Assembly (NCBI GenBank): GCA_009691915.1
Contig: SIAD01000001.1
Span: forward strand, 1 to 64,000
Direction: 5' to 3'
From: Phycisphaerales bacterium
GTDB taxonomy: Bacteria > Planctomycetota > Phycisphaerae > Phycisphaerales > SM1A02
Length of the DNA: 64,000 bases
The notes beneath the pieces were generated by a model. That model saw nothing but the letters and a program-made list of their open reading frames with translations, did not search any database and was not told the origin of the DNA. Positions within the stretch are counted from its first letter, which is position 1. Each line of letters opens with the position of its first letter. Below are positions 33,434 to 42,640 of the stretch, in pieces. The translations under genes were made by a program, and so were the position numbers.

Positions 33434-36115
33434 TTATGGGCAGGCGCCCCAACCCGACAGGAGGACGGTCATATCGAGACCGTCTGTCGTGCCGTCATCA
33501 TTGACATCGCCGCCGGCGCCGCCCCAGTTGGAGAGGATCACCGTCATGTCGAGACCGTCGCGGAAGCCGTCGTTGTTGAAGTCGGCCGCGCAGGCAGGAG
33601 CGCAGGGGCTCCCACCGACGACGGAGACATTCAGCGTGCCGGCCCCGAGTGGGGTCCCAGCGACATAGCCACCGATGGCGAGGATGTAACTCTGATCGCA
33701 GACCAGGTCCGCCTCCATGATGGAGGTGTAGGAACTGCAACCAGCTCCGTCATCGTTGCACGCCACGACGCTCGTCACTTCGCAGGTGGTCTGCAGTGAC
33801 AGGCGGGTGTCGTGGGTTGCGGCGTTACAGGTCGAGAAGACATAGTGTCCGCTCTCTGCCGGCGTGAAGGAGTAGAAGACGCAGTTCCAGTTCGTGTCGC
33901 TTCCGAACGGGCCCATGTCGCAGAGTCCGGCGTAATCGAGATCAACTGTCGCGCCAGCGCGGCTGAAGGCGTTGCTGCCGACAACCAACGGGAGCGGGTT
34001 GGCGCAGACTAGACCACTGCCACCACCACCGCCGCCGCCGGCGACCGAGATGGTCATGGTGCCTGTGCCGAAGTTGCCGGCTCCGTAGCCGCCGAGACGG
34101 ATCGTGTAGGCCGTGCCCGAGGTGCACGCAAGCGTGGTCTCGGACGCGAGGCCGCAGGCACCCGAGGCGGCGTCATCATTGCAGGCCAGTGGCACGAATT
34201 CGCCGCAGGCAGAGTAGATGTCGATGCGGGTATCCCAGGTCGCCGAGCAGAGCGAGAAGAGATAACTCTGTGTCGCTGGCGCGGTGAAGGTGTACCAGAC
34301 ATCGTTGTAGAACCCGGCTCCGAAGGTACCGCACGAGGCGTCCGTCGGATTTGGTCCGTCGGTCGTCGAATTTGCGGTGTCGAACGGATTGTTGCCCACG
34401 ACCGCGACGCCTGCATTGGCGCAGTCATCGTTCTCGGGACCCTGAGGAGCGCCCTGAGTGATATTCAACTCGGTCGCGCCAGTCGCACCGTTGAATCCGC
34501 CGACGCGGATGATGTAGGTGAACCCGTCGAACAAGTCAGCCGCTAGGAACGAGGTAAATGCCGGACAGCCTGGGCCGTCGTCGTTGCAGAAGAGCATGAC
34601 GCCGCCCGCATCCGGGCAGCCGTCCCAGACTTCGATGCCCGTATCAAACGGTGCGCTCGAATCGCAGGTCTGGAGTGTGTAGCCGTCGGCCACAGTTGGT
34701 GTGAAGCTGAAGAAGACATCCTTGCTGAATGTCACTCCGCCGAACCCGCAGGTGGCCTCGCCATAGCTCGTATTCGCGTTCGTGTTGTCGAACGAGTTGG
34801 AGCCAAGGTTGGCGACTACAGCCTCGGCACATGTGTCGCCCGCAGGGGGGACAAAGGCGCAGGGGATCGACGAGATGGTCAGCGTGTATTCGCCTCCGAG
34901 TGTGCCGCCGCAGGGGAACTCGGCGAACATGCTCGGGAGAGCGACCACATAGTAGCTACCAGGCCCGAGGCAGTACGGGGCAGCGACGCTCGGGCAGGTG
35001 CCCGCGCTCGCTGTACCGAGTATTGTGCAGGAGACCGCATCCACGAGCGCGCAGAACGACGGGATGTAGCTGTGCAGGGTAAGAGACACTTCAGTGCCTT
35101 CCGTGGTCGTGAAGCCGTACCAATCGGTATCGCGCATCGCGGTGGAGGCCCAGAAGGTTCCGCCGATGGTGTTGTTGGTCGTCGTCGGCTCGTTGAGTCC
35201 GCCGCCATTGCACCCACCGTTGGAGTCTCCGCCGCAGAGCTCGAGCTCTGCCTGAGCGAAACTGGGGAGTGTGCACTGACCAGCACCGCAGGATGCGCAC
35301 GTTGCGACAGCTAGGTCAGCGCAGAGCTGATCCCACTCGGTTTCGCAGCAGTACGTGTCGCTCGCACACACCGTCGTGCAGCACTCCGTATCCATGCAGC
35401 CCACCGTGTCTGGATTGGCAACGCAGCAGTCGCCACCAGCACCGCATCCGCCGCCGCCGCCACCGCAGATGCCGCACATCGTGCCCGCTTGGTTAGCGCA
35501 GAGTTGATCCCACTCGGTCGCGCAGCAGTAGGGATCCGCAGCGCACACCGTGTCGCAGCAGGCCTGATCGTTGCAGCACACGGTGTTGGGGTTGGCAACG
35601 CAGCAATCGCCGCCGCCGCCGCCACCGCCACCACCGCCTACGGAGATGTTGAAGGTTCCTGGTCCGCCGACGGTGGTCGCGCTGTACACGCCGACGGCGA
35701 TTTTGTAGGTCGTCCCGGCAGTCGCCGAGAAGGTCATGATGCTTGAGAACGCGGCGCATCCCGCGGCGTCATCGTTGCATGCGACGACCGACGCTACCGT
35801 GCAGTTCGTCTGCGCGGAGAGGCGCGAGTCAACGCCGCCAGCCGTGTTGCAGGTCGAGACTGTGTAGGTGTCGGTGGTTCCCGCTGTCCAAGTGAACCAG
35901 ACCGCTTTGTAGTTGATGTCAGTTCCGAATGGCCCCATGTCGCAGAGACCTGTGTAGTTCGGCGAATCGGTCGCGCCGGCATTGTTGTAGGCATTGACGC
36001 CATCAAAGGCGGCGACGGCGGACGCGCAGGTAGCGCCTCCCTGGGCAAAGGCGCCCATACTGGTACAGGCCGCGAGCACTCCGCCCGCGACGAATTTGAT
36101 AGTGTCAAGACGCAT
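33434..36115 (-). CDS. Large secreted cysteine-rich, PPC-type and dockerin-like protein
   Basis: 893 residues from MRLDTIKFVAGG, preceded by AGGAG. A signal peptide ends near SMGAFAQ. Four beta domains of about 120 residues recur (for example DMGPFGTDINYKAVWFTW to VACNDDAAGC), resembling PPC domains that often sit beside secreted catalytic domains. Two cysteine-rich modules (PYCCATEWDQLC; TYCCETEWDQLC) follow a run of about ten glycines and a second Gly-rich linker. The end carries dockerin-like loops DFNNDGFRDGLDMTVILSNW and DVNDDGTTDGLDMTVLLSGW, then GACP. No catalytic domain is evident; a structural or adhesive role is an inference. Confidence 0.85.
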   Translation of the reverse strand: MRLDTIKFVAGGVLAACTSMGAFAQGGATCASAVAAFDGVNAYNNAGATDSPNYTGLCDMGPFGTDINYKAVWFTWTAGTTDTYTVSTCNTAGGVDSRLSAQTNCTVASVVACNDDAAGCAAFSSIMTFSATAGTTYKIAVGVYSATTVGGPGTFNISVGGGGGGGGGGDCCVANPNTVCCNDQACCDTVCAADPYCCATEWDQLCANQAGTMCGICGGGGGGCGAGGDCCVANPDTVGCMDTECCTTVCASDTYCCETEWDQLCADLAVATCASCGAGQCTLPSFAQAELELCGGDSNGGCNGGGLNEPTTTNNTIGGTFWASTAMRDTDWYGFTTTEGTEVSLTLHSYIPSFCALVDAVSCTILGTASAGTCPSVAAPYCLGPGSYYVVALPSMFAEFPCGGTLGGEYTLTISSIPCAFVPPAGDTCAEAVVANLGSNSFDNTNANTSYGEATCGFGGVTFSKDVFFSFTPTVADGYTLQTCDSSAPFDTGIEVWDGCPDAGGVMLFCNDDGPGCPAFTSFLAADLFDGFTYIIRVGGFNGATGATELNITQGAPQGPENDDCANAGVAVVGNNPFDTANSTTDGPNPTDASCGTFGAGFYNDVWYTFTAPATQSYLFSLCSATWDTRIDIYSACGEFVPLACNDDAASGACGLASETTLACTSGTAYTIRLGGYGAGNFGTGTMTISVAGGGGGGGSGLVCANPLPLVVGSNAFSRAGATVDLDYAGLCDMGPFGSDTNWNCVFYSFTPAESGHYVFSTCNAATHDTRLSLQTTCEVTSVVACNDDGAGCSSYTSIMEADLVCDQSYILAIGGYVAGTPLGAGTLNVSVVGGSPCAPACAADFNNDGFRDGLDMTVILSNWGGAGGDVNDDGTTDGLDMTVLLSGWGACP

Positions 36116-36329
36116 CAGTTTCTCCTTGAAGAATCGGTGGTGATTGCAATCGCCGTCGAGCCTGGTCGTCTCCTGTTTCGGTTCTCTGTGCATCATGCTT
36201 CAGTGAATCGAGAGAGATCGCCGCCTGCTCGGAGCAGACAATGCGCCGAGCTAGTGGAACATAACGCTTATTCCCATTTGTTCAACCAGAAAACAAATTT
36301 TGGGTTGCTTGTTAAAGAGTCGTGCGCGG
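36116..36329 (-). promoter_or_regulatory. AT-rich promoter region of the large secreted gene
   Basis: 214 bases between the CvpA-like gene and the secreted-protein gene, both leftward. The stretch 36256-36312 is markedly AT-rich for this DNA (TTGAACAAATGGGAATAAGC on the minus strand), consistent with a strong promoter; exact -35/-10 boxes cannot be fixed. The leader to the start is about 150 bases long. Confidence 0.45.
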
Positions 36330-37991
36330 TCAATCGGTGCTGCTGCCCTCTAGCACGACGGTAGAACACCGTCCAATAATAGTCTTGCCTATTCGCAATC
36401 CTGTTAGTTCTACTCCTGTTGGCACGACAAAGATGACTCGAAGCTTGTGCTCCCCCGACGAAGGCTGACTGGGTAGGTCGGAGAGCCTCGAGATTGGGCG
36501 GCTTGGATCGAAGGCGAGTTCGACATCTCCCGGGCGATCCAACACCCAGCCGATCGGTTTGTAAGCCTTCCCCCTCGAGTCCACGAGTTCGAGGGGTTGG
36601 TCGCGGCCGATCGCTTTGTACGCGGCTAGGCCATCACCATAAATGTCGATGCCACCGAGGCGTCGCGAAGCATCGAGAAGCACGATCTCGGTGCCCGGCG
36701 TGTGGTGGAAGCCGCGGATTCGCTGAGAGCGCGACACGCTCATAGTCGCGCCCTTCTTGTAGGTCCCCTTGCCACCGCTGACGAAGTGGGCACCATCCCG
36801 GTTGGTCGTGTGGGTCATCGGCGGAAGGATGTTTGTATTGAGCTGCGCCGGCATAATTGAATTCTTGACCATGACGAAGTTCGAGATATCAGCGACAAAT
36901 CCGCCTTCGGGAGCGGTGTCGTCCTGGGGAGCGCTGCCGACCTCTTCGGCTTCGCCGAGAATGCTCCCGATGTCTCCCTGAACGCTTGTGGGCAGTGCAA
37001 ACCGTACGCCCTTCAGCTGGAGAAACCTCGGGGCCCCACCGTTGGCGAATGCGGGGAACACCAGCACGATGCGTGCGTCCTGTTCGCCGGGAACACTGCT
37101 GGCGTAATTGCTCATGTCGTCGAACTTGTAGGTTGCCCGTTCACCATTGGGGTTTGGCTGATTGAACTGCGTCGGGAAAGCAACTTCCGGGCGCTTGCCA
37201 TCGGATAGAAGCCGCGCCTGGGCGGCCGAGAGAATGAACTGCTCGCCACCATCGAATGCGCCGGAGTCGACGGAGAACTCGATGGCGAATGCCCCCTTCG
37301 ATCCGTCCTTCGCGCTGAAGTTGGCATCCGTAGTAAGTACGCCGACAGTAACTGACTCGGGCGAAACTGCCGACTGTCCGTCCCCGTCGAAGAATGTGTC
37401 GCGGTGAAGGCTGAGGGCAGTGCCGGCCAATTGGGGGTAATACTCGGCGAGCGGCGTCGGACGAAACGGAGAGAGCGCGCCGCGCGACAAGGTCGCGTAG
37501 AACCCTTCGGTGATCTCTGCGGCGGGAATCCAGAGTTTCATGACCTCAGAGGGAAGTCCGTAGTTCTGACCCGTGCGAGCCCAGCCGACGAACCCCATGA
37601 TCTCGACGGGTGCCTGAATGAACCCGCAGGCGATCATGGTCATTCCCATCGTCAGCACACCTGCCCACAGACCGACCAGGCCACCCAGGATATTGTTCAC
37701 AATCTCGGGGAACTTGACATTGTTGGGAGCGAGCCGGTCGGTGATCAGCCGCAGGATGAACAGTGAACCGACGAACAGAAGACCCAGTGTCAAACCCCAG
37801 CTGTAGTTGTCGAACTTGTTTCCCTTGAGCAGGAATCCGGTGACCAGAGGCTCCCAGAATGCCAACGCTATCGCGCCAGCCGCGATGACACACAGACAGT
37901 GAAGAATGCTGCTGAACAGTCCTTGGTTGGCCCACCAATAGCCGATCAAGAGGATCAGGCCGATGACGATTATGTTGAGGACTGATTCCAT
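36330..37991 (-). CDS. CvpA-like membrane protein with large C-terminal domain
   Basis: 553 residues from MESVLNIIVIGLILLIGYWW. Four N-terminal transmembrane helices (to about residue 150) with GLFSSILHCLCVIAAGAIAL, APNNVKFPEIVNNILGGLVG and TMIACGFIQAPVE resemble the CvpA family. About 400 further residues form a soluble, beta-rich part with no motif I recognise (TVGVLTTDANFSAKDGSKGA; FHHTPGTEIVLLDASRRLGG). Canonical CvpA is about 160 residues, so this is an extended form. It is the last of three genes with the pilus-type ATPases. The upstream open frame lacks similarity and is excluded. Confidence 0.72.
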   Translation of the reverse strand: MESVLNIIVIGLILLIGYWWANQGLFSSILHCLCVIAAGAIALAFWEPLVTGFLLKGNKFDNYSWGLTLGLLFVGSLFILRLITDRLAPNNVKFPEIVNNILGGLVGLWAGVLTMGMTMIACGFIQAPVEIMGFVGWARTGQNYGLPSEVMKLWIPAAEITEGFYATLSRGALSPFRPTPLAEYYPQLAGTALSLHRDTFFDGDGQSAVSPESVTVGVLTTDANFSAKDGSKGAFAIEFSVDSGAFDGGEQFILSAAQARLLSDGKRPEVAFPTQFNQPNPNGERATYKFDDMSNYASSVPGEQDARIVLVFPAFANGGAPRFLQLKGVRFALPTSVQGDIGSILGEAEEVGSAPQDDTAPEGGFVADISNFVMVKNSIMPAQLNTNILPPMTHTTNRDGAHFVSGGKGTYKKGATMSVSRSQRIRGFHHTPGTEIVLLDASRRLGGIDIYGDGLAAYKAIGRDQPLELVDSRGKAYKPIGWVLDRPGDVELAFDPSRPISRLSDLPSQPSSGEHKLRVIFVVPTGVELTGLRIGKTIIGRCSTVVLEGSSTD

Positions 37992-38010
37992 GGAGGTCAG
38001 CGAGAGGAGA

Positions 38011-39759
38011 TCATGCGTTCTTGGGGCGCGGCGGCGAGGACGGGGTGCTGGGAGCCGCGGGTTTCGCACTCGTAGACGGCGCCTTCGCGGCGGTCTTCGG
38101 CGCGAACACCCGGGCAACCTCTTCGAGGCTCGTCTCTCCCGAGCGCACCTTGACGAGGCCGCAGTCCTGGGCTGACGGAGCCCGGAAGGCACGGCGCATT
38201 GCGGTGTACGCGCCCGCGACATCGCCGGCCGCGAGGATCTCAGCGCAGCGCGCGTCCACGCGAAGCACTTCGAACAGCCCGGTCGCTCCCGAGAAGCCGC
38301 TTCCCTGACACGCCGAGCAGTCAACGACTTCGTTCTTGAACTGCACCTTTCCGCTGGCTCGAAAGAGCTGCAGCGGCTTGCCGTCGGACACTCCAAGCCG
38401 CTTTGCCTGGTCGGGTGTCGCCTGATAGGGCTGTCGGCACTCTGTGCAGAGCGTACGGGCGAGTCGCTGTGAGACAACCAAACGAAGCCGTGATGCCGCT
38501 GCCTTCGGATCTCCGACCGCCTTCAAATAGGTCGCCAAGGCCGCCTGGGCGCTGTCCGTGGCGATCAGTCCGTAGAACAGCGCTCCGGCGTTGTTGGGGT
38601 TTACGAGAACCTCGCCCGTGCCGGGATCAGTGATCTCCGAAGACATCACGATGTCGGGTCCCCGGCGCACCACTGTCTGGAGTTTGCCCGCGAAATCGGC
38701 TGAAGGCTCCGCAGGATCCCACTCGAGGTGATCGACTCCTTCGAGCTTCCGCTCGACGACGCGCTCGAGCGTCTTGATGTTGTTGGTGTACGAGTCGTGA
38801 CGACTGAGCAGCGTGTATCCGAGGGTTGTCAGGCCATTCCCAGGCGCAGCAGCCACGAGAACGACTCCATCGCGCACATCGGTGAGCCCCTGCGTGATGG
38901 CCTCGACTTGCTGTGGCAAGAGTCCGAGCTTGTCAACGGTGCGCGTGAGCTGGCGATCTCGTTCAATCTCCAAGCGCAGGAACTGGCCGGCACTTGCCCC
39001 CCACGCAGTCAGAGTCAGATTCACCTTGCCTCCGCCGACATCCATGCGGATCGGGGCACGGCCCTTCTTGCGGCGGTCCTTGGTGTCGAGACCAGCGGCG
39101 CTCTTGAGATAGTCGATCATTCGAGCAGCGAGTTCCGCACCTACGACCGCCCGGGGCACCCTGACCGAATCAATGATCATGGCGCTGGCGTGGCCAGTCG
39201 GGCCTGGCGCAAGGTCGATGCGCGACGCACGGCGCGGAAGCGCGGAGAGGATCAACTGTTCGCACGCCAGATGAACATCGAAGAGCGGGTTGTCCTTCCC
39301 CGGCGGAGTCTGTCGGTTTCCCTTGGCATCAGCAAACGAGGCCGTCACCTCGCCGAAGGCTTTGGCGGCTCGCTTCTGCGCGGTGTAGGCGGCCCACTTC
39401 CCGGCGAAGAGATCAAACCGCTTTCCCTCGGGGACTTTCGGGTCGCGGTACTTCCAGTACCCGTAGGCAACCCCCATGTAAAGAAGCACCATCAGTGGCC
39501 AGCCAACCCAGAACAGGGGAATGAAGAAAACAGTGGCCAGCCCAAGAATGAGCGCGCCAACCGTCGCCGCGTTCCACGCCTTCTCGTTGAGGTGGTAGTA
39601 GCGGACATCCTTGTCGATCACTGACGAAATGAGCCACGCGTAGGGGGCGGCGGTCAGGACGATGAGGAAGGGCTTGTAGAACGAGAGAAGGTGGACCGCC
39701 ACAGCGTTGTCGGCGAGGAATGAACCCGCGGGGGCGAACATCTCGATTGCGCTGGCCAT
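38011..39759 (-). CDS. Membrane-anchored PilB/GspE-like protein, ATPase motifs degenerate
   Basis: 582 residues. Two membrane segments (about 22-47 and 63-103) replace the usual soluble N-terminus. The secretion-ATPase fold follows, but the Walker A is APGNGLTT (residues 305-312) with Leu310 where the catalytic Lys should be. The Asp-box is changed (TLERVVERK for TIEDPVE), Walker B is weak (GPDIVMSSEI) and the His-box is lost. The C-terminal zinc knuckles CTEC (438-441) and CSAC (481-484) are kept, as in GspE. It is probably non-catalytic and may scaffold or regulate the PilT-like ATPase encoded 6 bases upstream. The tail is Ala/Pro/Ser-rich. Confidence 0.82.
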   Translation of the reverse strand: MASAIEMFAPAGSFLADNAVAVHLLSFYKPFLIVLTAAPYAWLISSVIDKDVRYYHLNEKAWNAATVGALILGLATVFFIPLFWVGWPLMVLLYMGVAYGYWKYRDPKVPEGKRFDLFAGKWAAYTAQKRAAKAFGEVTASFADAKGNRQTPPGKDNPLFDVHLACEQLILSALPRRASRIDLAPGPTGHASAMIIDSVRVPRAVVGAELAARMIDYLKSAAGLDTKDRRKKGRAPIRMDVGGGKVNLTLTAWGASAGQFLRLEIERDRQLTRTVDKLGLLPQQVEAITQGLTDVRDGVVLVAAAPGNGLTTLGYTLLSRHDSYTNNIKTLERVVERKLEGVDHLEWDPAEPSADFAGKLQTVVRRGPDIVMSSEITDPGTGEVLVNPNNAGALFYGLIATDSAQAALATYLKAVGDPKAAASRLRLVVSQRLARTLCTECRQPYQATPDQAKRLGVSDGKPLQLFRASGKVQFKNEVVDCSACQGSGFSGATGLFEVLRVDARCAEILAAGDVAGAYTAMRRAFRAPSAQDCGLVKVRSGETSLEEVARVFAPKTAAKAPSTSAKPAAPSTPSSPPRPKNA

Positions 39760-39765
39760 CGCTGC

Positions 39766-40905
39766 TCAGGTGATGCCCTTGAGGCGCATCTTGAGCTCTT
39801 CCGGGCGCGGGGTTGCTTCGATGGCGACGCGCTGGTGCACCATTTCGCTCTCGACGAGTTCGACGAGCGCGGAGGTGAAGTCGAGCATGCCCTCGTCCTT
39901 GCTGCCCTTGATGACCTCGAGCAGATCCCCCTCGCGCCCGTCGAGGATGTACTTCTGGACGGCCGGAGTGTTGAGAAGGATCTCAAGTGCGGGCACGCGC
40001 GCGATCTCCGGCTTCAGGGTAGGGAGGAGTTTCTGATAGATGATCCCACGCAAGTTGTACGCCAGCAACTTGCGGATCTGGTCGCGCTCGTTTTGTGGGA
40101 AGAGGTCATAGATTCGGCCAAAGGTCTGCCACGCACTGGAGGCGTGAATGGTGCCGAACACAAGGTGACCGGTCTCGGCCGCGCGCACGGCGGCCTCGAA
40201 GGTTTCGTAGTCGCGCATCTCGCCCACGAGGCAGATGTCGGGGTTCTCCCGCACCAGAGCGCGCAACGCATCATTGAAGTTCGTGCAGTCGATGCCGATC
40301 TCCCGCTGGTTGATCGTCGCCTTGACATCCGTGAAGATGTATTCGATCGGGTCCTCGATCGTGACGATGTGCACCTTCTTGCGCTCATTGACATACTGAA
40401 TCATGGCGGCGATCGATGTCGACTTGCCGCTACCGGTGACGCCGGAGAAGAGAATGAGCCCCTGTGCCATCATGGCGATGTCCCCGAGGCTTTGGCGGAG
40501 CCCGAGTTCCTCGAAGGTCTTGATCTTGCTGGTGATCAGTCTCGCCGCGACCGCTGGGCGGCCTCTGGCCATGAAGAGATTGACGCGGAACCGTCGTCCG
40601 TGGTCGAAGTCAAAGGCGAAGTCCATCGAGCCGTTGCGCCGAAAGTGGTCGAGCTGGTTGGGGTCGAGGATGTCCTTGGCCACCTGGAACATCAGTTCCT
40701 CAGAGATCGGCGGGGTCGCCAAGTCCCTGAGTGCCCCTCGATGGCGCACCCTGGGCGGAAGGCCGGACTTCACGATGAGATCGCTTCCCTCAATCTTGAT
40801 GATGGCCGCCAGCCACGAGTTCCACGCCTTGCGCCCATCTCCGGGTTGGGTGCCGCGTGTGTCCGTGGCGACGGGAGTCAGGAGTTCGCTGCGTATTTCG
40901 CTCAA
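39766..40905 (-). CDS. PilT/PilU-like type IV pilus retraction ATPase
   Basis: 379 residues with a full set of secretion-ATPase motifs: Walker A GVTGSGKSTSIAAMI (about residue 152-166), Asp box VTIEDPIEYIFTD, Walker B DICLVGEMRDYETFEAA and His box TGHLVFGTIHASSA. PilT-type features include the N-terminal SDLIVKSGLPPRVRHRG. Such ATPases depolymerise pili in twitching motility. No pilin, PilC or secretin gene is in the window, and its partners here are a degenerate PilB-like protein and a CvpA-like protein. Confidence 0.9.
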   Translation of the reverse strand: MSEIRSELLTPVATDTRGTQPGDGRKAWNSWLAAIIKIEGSDLIVKSGLPPRVRHRGALRDLATPPISEELMFQVAKDILDPNQLDHFRRNGSMDFAFDFDHGRRFRVNLFMARGRPAVAARLITSKIKTFEELGLRQSLGDIAMMAQGLILFSGVTGSGKSTSIAAMIQYVNERKKVHIVTIEDPIEYIFTDVKATINQREIGIDCTNFNDALRALVRENPDICLVGEMRDYETFEAAVRAAETGHLVFGTIHASSAWQTFGRIYDLFPQNERDQIRKLLAYNLRGIIYQKLLPTLKPEIARVPALEILLNTPAVQKYILDGREGDLLEVIKGSKDEGMLDFTSALVELVESEMVHQRVAIEATPRPEELKMRLKGIT

Positions 40906-41014
40906 GAATGGGTCCTGCCGCGGGTCGCGTGGGAGATTTGGGAGGCTAGCACGGAGCGGGGAGGATCGGGGCGGGTGATTTGACGGAAACGCCGTGCGGA
41001 AGGATCATCCCCCA

Positions 41015-42490
41015 ATGGAACACAAGTTCGCACGCGAGGGTGTCACATTCGACGATGTCCTCCTCCTTCCGAGGATGAGTTCGATTGTCCCGGACCTCGC
41101 CGACACCGCCACGAAGCTGACTCGGACGATCTCCATCGGCCTGCCGCTGGTCTCGGCCCCCATGGACACGGTGACCGAGTCGACTCTCGCGCGGGCGCTC
41201 GCTCAGGAGGGGGGTATCGGCATCATCCACAAGAACATGACCCCGCAGCAGCAGGCGAGCGAGGTCGCCAAGGTCAAGCGAAGCGAGAACGGGATCATCG
41301 TCGATCCTGTCACGCTGAGCCCTCATGATTCCATCGACCGCGCCCTCGCCATGATGGCCGAGCAGGGTGTCAGCGGTTTCCCGGTCACCGATGACGGGTC
41401 GCGGCGGGGGCGACTCGTCGGGATCCTCACTCGTCGAGACATGAAGTTCGTCGCGAAGGCGAAGGGGCTCACGAAAGTCGGTGATGCCATGACCAGCCGG
41501 AACCTCGTGACGGGGAAGATTCAGACATCGCTCGCGGATGCGGAAGCGACGATGATCGGGGCTCGTGTCGAAAAGCTTCCGCTGATCGATGAACACGGGT
41601 GCCTTGCCGGGCTCGTGACGATGCGCGACATCGACAACACGCGGCGTTTTCCGCGCGCTTGCCGGGACTCGCGAGGGAGGCTGCGGGTGGGGGCTTCCGT
41701 CGGGGTCGCCCAGTACGAGAGGATCGAGGCGCTGATCGCCGCCGAAGTCGATGTGATCGTCATCGACACCGCCCACGGCCACAGCCAGAATGTGCTCGAG
41801 ACGCTCGCACAGGTAAAGAAGCGCTACGCAATCCAGGTGATCGCCGGGAACGTGGGGACCGCCGATGGGGCGAAGGCGCTTATCGATGCGGGGGCGGACG
41901 CGATCAAGGTCGGGATCGGACCGGGATCGATCTGCACGACACGGGTCGTCACCGGCGTCGGAGTTCCGCAGGTCACAGCGATCATGCAGGCGGTCGAGGA
42001 GGGCGAGAAGGCAGGGATCCCGGTCATCGCCGACGGCGGGATCCGGCTCTCGGGCGACATCGCCAAGGCCATTGCCGCAGGGGCCCACTGTGTCATGCTC
42101 GGCGGCCTCTTCGCCGGGCTCGACGAGAGCCCTGGGGAACTGGTGCTGCACAGCAATCGCCGCTTCAAGGCCTACCGGGGAATGGGAAGCGAAGGGGCTA
42201 TGGTTGCCGGAAGCGCCGACCGCTACGGTCAGGGTGGATCGCTAAAGTTTGTGCCCGAAGGCGTCGAGGGGCGAGTGCCATACCGGGGATCGCTTGCGGA
42301 CTTTGTCTATCAGATGATCGGCGGCCTCAAGAGCGCGATGGGCTACTGCGGGTGCGCAACCATCGAAGAGTTCAGGCGCGAATCACGGTTCATTCGGGTG
42401 ACCGCGGCGACGGTTGTCGAGAACCATCCTCACAACATCCAGATTACGAAAGAGAGTCCGAATTACTCGCGGGGGCCTGTCGGAGAGTGA
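41015..42490 (+). CDS. guaB: Inosine-5'-monophosphate dehydrogenase
   Basis: Oxidises IMP to XMP with NAD, the committed step to GMP. 491 residues from [17 protein letters not shown]. The catalytic Cys loop is [20 protein letters not shown] (near residue 307); two CBS domains lie between about 95 and 210 ([40 protein letters not shown]); GMGSEGAM and the flap [20 protein letters not shown] are present. Divergent from the pilT-like gene with 109 bases between. Confidence 0.97.
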   Translation: MEHKFAREGVTFDDVLLLPRMSSIVPDLADTATKLTRTISIGLPLVSAPMDTVTESTLARALAQEGGIGIIHKNMTPQQQASEVAKVKRSENGIIVDPVTLSPHDSIDRALAMMAEQGVSGFPVTDDGSRRGRLVGILTRRDMKFVAKAKGLTKVGDAMTSRNLVTGKIQTSLADAEATMIGARVEKLPLIDEHGCLAGLVTMRDIDNTRRFPRACRDSRGRLRVGASVGVAQYERIEALIAAEVDVIVIDTAHGHSQNVLETLAQVKKRYAIQVIAGNVGTADGAKALIDAGADAIKVGIGPGSICTTRVVTGVGVPQVTAIMQAVEEGEKAGIPVIADGGIRLSGDIAKAIAAGAHCVMLGGLFAGLDESPGELVLHSNRRFKAYRGMGSEGAMVAGSADRYGQGGSLKFVPEGVEGRVPYRGSLADFVYQMIGGLKSAMGYCGCATIEEFRRESRFIRVTAATVVENHPHNIQITKESPNYSRGPVGE

Positions 42491-42520
42491 GGGCGGTCCC
42501 CGGCGACACCAGGCGCCAAG

Positions 42521-42606
42521 TGCCGGCGACAGGAATCGAACCTGCACGAGGTGTGAGCCCCAATGGATTTTGAGTCCATCGCGTCTGCCAGTTCCGCCAC
42601 GCCGGC
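42521..42606 (-). tRNA. tRNA-Leu(CAA)
   Basis: 86 nt on the minus strand: acceptor GCCGGCG, D-arm GGCGGAACTGGCAGACGC, anticodon stem ATGGA/TCCAT around CTCAAAA (anticodon CAA), long variable arm, T-loop TTCGATT, discriminator A. The 5' end is only 34 bases from the coxB start. Confidence 0.95.
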
Positions 42607-42640
42607 GTGAACCAGCCAAGGGTATCACCCCTGGGGTATC

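Noticed and set aside
37992-38477. N-terminal extension of the CvpA-like frame to 38477
   Set aside because: It overlaps the PilB-like gene and is Arg/Ser/Pro-rich shadow; the ATG at 37991 opens a transmembrane helix.
40946-42151. Long minus-strand frame antisense to guaB (401 codons)
   Set aside because: Shadow composition, and guaB is unambiguous on the plus strand.
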